From: CAWCDJ01 sp963836015
GTDB lineage: Bacteria > Acidobacteriota > Terriglobia > Bryobacterales > Bryobacteraceae
Length of the DNA stretch: 64,000 nucleotides
Direction: 5' to 3'
Assembly: GCA_963836015.1 (NCBI GenBank)
Contig: CAWIIF010000004.1
Location: 1,178,001-1,242,000, forward strand
A model generated the notes under the pieces. It was given only the letters and a program-made list of their open reading frames with translations, was not told where the DNA came from and did no database searches. Position 1 is the stretch's first letter, and the number at the start of each line of letters is the position of its first letter. Made by a program: the position numbers and the translations under genes. Shown here one piece after another: positions 61,713 to 64,000 of the stretch.

Positions 61713-63140
61713 ATGCTTCGGCGATTCCTCGGCGCTATAGGCAGTGCGGCAGCAGCGGTGCTGCTGCGTTGGGCGCTGGCGCCGGTCCTCGGCAGGAATT
61801 ACACGTTCGTCCTGGCATATCCGACAACTGTCGTCGTTACGCGGCTTTTTGGCATCGGTCCCGGAATCGTCGCCGTGCTGGCAGCAGGCGCCGGCATGGC
61901 TGCCCTCACGGACGATCGGGGCCCGGTGCGCCTGGGCGTCTACCTGGCGCTTTCGGGCCTCGCGGTGTTCGTCACGGGCGCCTGGGGACGCGCTCGCGCA
62001 CAGGCTATCGAAAACGCCTCCCGGCGCGCCCGAGAGGAGCAGGTCTCCGCGCAGCTCCGCGCCATCGTGGAATCGTCCGAAGATGCCGTAATCTCGACCG
62101 ACCTGGAAGGCTATATTCAAAGCTGGAACCGCTCCGCGGAAGCCATCTTCGGGTTCAGAGCGGCGGAGGCCGTGGACCATCCCTTGTCCCTGCTGCTTCC
62201 TCCCACCCGCCCGGACCAGGAGACCGAGGTCGTCGAGCGGGTCCGTCGCGGCGTGCATGTCAAGCAGTTCGAGACGGAGCGTGTGCGAAAGGACGGCCGG
62301 ACCATCCAGGTCTCCCTCACCATCTCTCCCATCTTCAGCCCTTCCGGGAGCCTCATCGGCGTCTCCCACATCGCGCGCGACATCAGCGAGCGCAAGGCGT
62401 TCGAAGAGCAGTTGCGCCAAACCCAGAAACTGGAGAGCCTGGGCGTGCTCGCTGGGGGACTGGCGCATGATTTCAATAATCTCCTCACCGACATCATGGG
62501 GAATGCCAGCCTGGTGATGGAGGAACTGCCGGCGGGATCGACGGCGCACGGCCGCGTGCAGGAGGTCATTCAGGCCGGCGACCGGGTCGCCGAGCTGATC
62601 CGCCAGATGCTCGCTTATGCCGGGAAAGGCCGCTTCGTCATCGAGAAGCTGGACCTCTCGGCCTTGATCAACGACCTGGTGCCTCTGCTGCGAACCTCGG
62701 TCCCCCGCAAGGTGGAGTTCGGTTTGCGGCTGGAGGAGAATCCCCCGCCGATCGAGGCGGACCGCACCCAGATCCAGCAGCTCGTTATGAATCTGGCGAT
62801 CAACGCCGCCGAGGCCGTCGAGAACGGCCAAGGGGCGGTGTCGATTACGGTCTATTCGCGCCCCGCCGAGGGCGGGCGGGAATTGATCTTGCAGGTGGCG
62901 GATACCGGCTGCGGCATGAGCGAAGAGACCAGGGACCGTATTTTCGATCCCTTCTTCACCACCAAGTTCACCGGGCGTGGCCTGGGACTGGCCGCGGTGA
63001 TGGGGATCATCCGGGCGCATCGCGGAACCATATCCGTCGATTCCATACCCGGAAAGGGCAGCAAATTTACGGTGGCGCTGCCGTGCGTCGCCGGCGCTCG
63101 CCAGGAGGATCCTTCCGGATCCGCTCAATCGGCGTCGTGA
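61713..63140 (+). CDS. Membrane-bound PAS sensor histidine kinase
   Basis: The 475-residue kinase has an N-terminal membrane domain of three or four TM helices (residues ~5-95, DUF4118-like: YPTTVVVTRLFGIGPGIVAVL), a PAS domain (AIVESSEDAVISTDLEGYIQ, ISERKAFEEQLRQTQ), a HisKA box LGVLAGGLAHDFNNLL (His252) and HATPase motifs (MNLAINAAEAVENG, VADTGCGMS, FTGRGLGLAAVMGIIRAH). No response regulator lies beside it. Signal unknown. Confidence 0.93.
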   Translation: MLRRFLGAIGSAAAAVLLRWALAPVLGRNYTFVLAYPTTVVVTRLFGIGPGIVAVLAAGAGMAALTDDRGPVRLGVYLALSGLAVFVTGAWGRARAQAIENASRRAREEQVSAQLRAIVESSEDAVISTDLEGYIQSWNRSAEAIFGFRAAEAVDHPLSLLLPPTRPDQETEVVERVRRGVHVKQFETERVRKDGRTIQVSLTISPIFSPSGSLIGVSHIARDISERKAFEEQLRQTQKLESLGVLAGGLAHDFNNLLTDIMGNASLVMEELPAGSTAHGRVQEVIQAGDRVAELIRQMLAYAGKGRFVIEKLDLSALINDLVPLLRTSVPRKVEFGLRLEENPPPIEADRTQIQQLVMNLAINAAEAVENGQGAVSITVYSRPAEGGRELILQVADTGCGMSEETRDRIFDPFFTTKFTGRGLGLAAVMGIIRAHRGTISVDSIPGKGSKFTVALPCVAGARQEDPSGSAQSAS

Positions 63141-63156
63141 GTCGTCTCGAACGGTC

Positions 63157-64000
63157 TCACTCGTCCGGAGCGAAGTATCCCAGTCTCCAATGCGCGTTCA
63201 GCTTGGGAAGGCCCCGCGGCGGCACCACTTTGATCTCCACGCGGTGGTAGCGGCCGTTGTGCTGCGGATCGGTGGGCGAATACCCCAGCACGTAGCGGTT
63301 CCGCATGGCTACCCCGATCTTGGCTGCAATATCCGGCAACTCGGCCAGCTCGGCCGGAAAGTGGCTTCCGCCGGTCTGTTCCGCGAGATCGCTCAGAAGC
63401 CCCGGTCCCGCTACTTCCTCCGCCGACCGCCCCCGGCTGGCGAAGGGCTCATAGATTCCGATGGCGTAAATCAGCACGTCGCCTTCGCGGACCCGGCGGC
63501 GGAGCTCTCCCTCGGTGTACCGGCTGCTGTTGTCGCCGCCATCGGAAATGATCAGCAGCGCCTTGCGCCTTTTGGTGGAGCGCTTCAGCTCGTGCAGCGA
63601 AAGAGCCAGCGCGTCCAGCAGGGCGGTGCGGCCCTTCGACTGCGCGAAGGCCAGCTGGTTTTGAATCTCTTCCGTGCTGCTCGTGAGCGGCGTGACCAGG
63701 CGGGGCTGGTCGTTGAATTCCACCAGGAAGAATTCGTCCTCCGGATTGGCGGTGGAGAAGAATTGCGCCGCGGCCTCGCGGGCCAGCCGGAGCTTGGGTC
63801 CCATGCTGCCGCTGATATCGAACACCAGCCCCACCGCCACCGCTTCGTCGTCCATCGCGAAGTGCGTGACGGTCTGCTCCACGCGATCGTCGAAGACCTT
63901 GAAGTGCTCTCTCTCGAGCCCCGTAACCGGGCGGTTCATGGGGTCGCATACGGAAACCGGAACTAATACCAGGTTGGTGTCGATCCGTAGGCTCGCTCGA
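63157..64000 (-). CDS. VWA-domain protein (VWFA-related acidobacterial), 5' end beyond the window
   Basis: The frame stays open to the right edge: upstream of ATG 63939 it reads RIDTNLVLVPVSVCDP then MNRPVTGLEREHFKVFDDR, which is the conserved TIGR03436 N-terminal domain, so the true start lies outside. The VWA domain has MIDAS FDISGSMGPK and LLIISDGGDN; the end NAHWRLGYFAPDE is typical of the family. It is a paralogue of the VWA protein at 59.6 kb. A signal peptide is expected further upstream. Confidence 0.9.
   Translation of the reverse strand, partial: RASLRIDTNLVLVPVSVCDPMNRPVTGLEREHFKVFDDRVEQTVTHFAMDDEAVAVGLVFDISGSMGPKLRLAREAAAQFFSTANPEDEFFLVEFNDQPRLVTPLTSSTEEIQNQLAFAQSKGRTALLDALALSLHELKRSTKRRKALLIISDGGDNSSRYTEGELRRRVREGDVLIYAIGIYEPFASRGRSAEEVAGPGLLSDLAEQTGGSHFPAELAELPDIAAKIGVAMRNRYVLGYSPTDPQHNGRYHRVEIKVVPPRGLPKLNAHWRLGYFAPDE

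Noticed and set aside
1..64000. CRISPR arrays, tRNA/rRNA genes, insertion sequences, prophage
   Set aside because: No regularly spaced repeats, no T-loop or rRNA-like tracts, and no transposase or phage protein among the frames read.

Overview
The window looks like a chromosome segment of an Acidobacteriota bacterium close to Candidatus Solibacter/Bryobacteraceae. It is GC-rich and carries lineage hallmarks: a secreted BNR protein with the 'Solibacter C-terminal domain' (TIGR03437), two VWFA-related acidobacterial proteins (TIGR03436), an Oar-like TonB-dependent receptor with an N-terminal carboxypeptidase-regulatory domain, and large secreted tricorn-like S41, M28 and VPS10/BNR proteins with Gly-Arg-rich inserts. 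The organism is diderm (Pal, outer-membrane barrels, TonB receptor). I see no rRNA, tRNA, CRISPR array, insertion sequence or prophage; the region reads as core and semi-accessory chromosome. The lineage call is inference from domain content, not from a marker-gene comparison.

Layout. 1-6.3 kb: 3' part of a membrane protein (probably the C-terminus of an acidobacterial Ser/Thr kinase), FecR-like protein, BNR/TIGR03437 protein, aquaporin Z, DUF481 barrel. 6.3-14.7 kb: three secreted proteins on the minus strand (tricorn-like protease, VPS10/BNR protein, M28 peptidase). 14.8-22.5 kb: quinone-type reductase, single-domain response regulator, pal with a clear terminator, a NarL-type two-component pair, an HtrA protease and an MscS channel. 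22.6-30.5 kb: an accessory-looking block with a VAO-type FAD oxidase and a GMC oxidoreductase carrying a C-x2-C-x2-C-x3-C cluster and a ~570-residue C-terminal extension, convergent with a two-gene operon of unrecognised proteins (314 and 690 aa). 30.5-36 kb: Tat-exported Gfo/Idh/MocA oxidoreductase, GH27 alpha-galactosidase, a truncated mmcQ/yjbR remnant, and an ABC-2 exporter operon ending in its own TetR regulator, with a readable promoter and operator.

36-45 kb: outer-membrane barrel, ErpA/IscA, an ECF sigma / anti-sigma / small membrane protein module, the large TonB-dependent receptor with a good sigma-70 promoter, and an RnfD-like membrane protein fused to Sel1 repeats. 45-53 kb: housekeeping metabolism (fructose-bisphosphate aldolase, NagA, IlvE, M48 protease, flippase-like membrane protein, pyrophosphatase, GntP permease). 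53-58 kb: ECF sigma factor with a plausible autoregulatory ECF promoter, an anti-sigma factor with a TonB-C-like tail, RsmA, ThuA-domain protein, ArsA/Get3-type ATPase with a small CFVC partner. 58-64 kb: hemerythrin, thioesterase, a MoaD-MoaE fusion overlapping a VWA protein, an Hfq-like protein, an inositol monophosphatase, a PAS histidine kinase, and a VWA protein running off the right end.

A palindromic repeat occurs three times in full (9758, 33704, 45895) and twice as a half copy (35981, 58378). Every copy touches a gene 3' end; two supply a stop codon, and one sits where mmcQ loses its C-terminal half.
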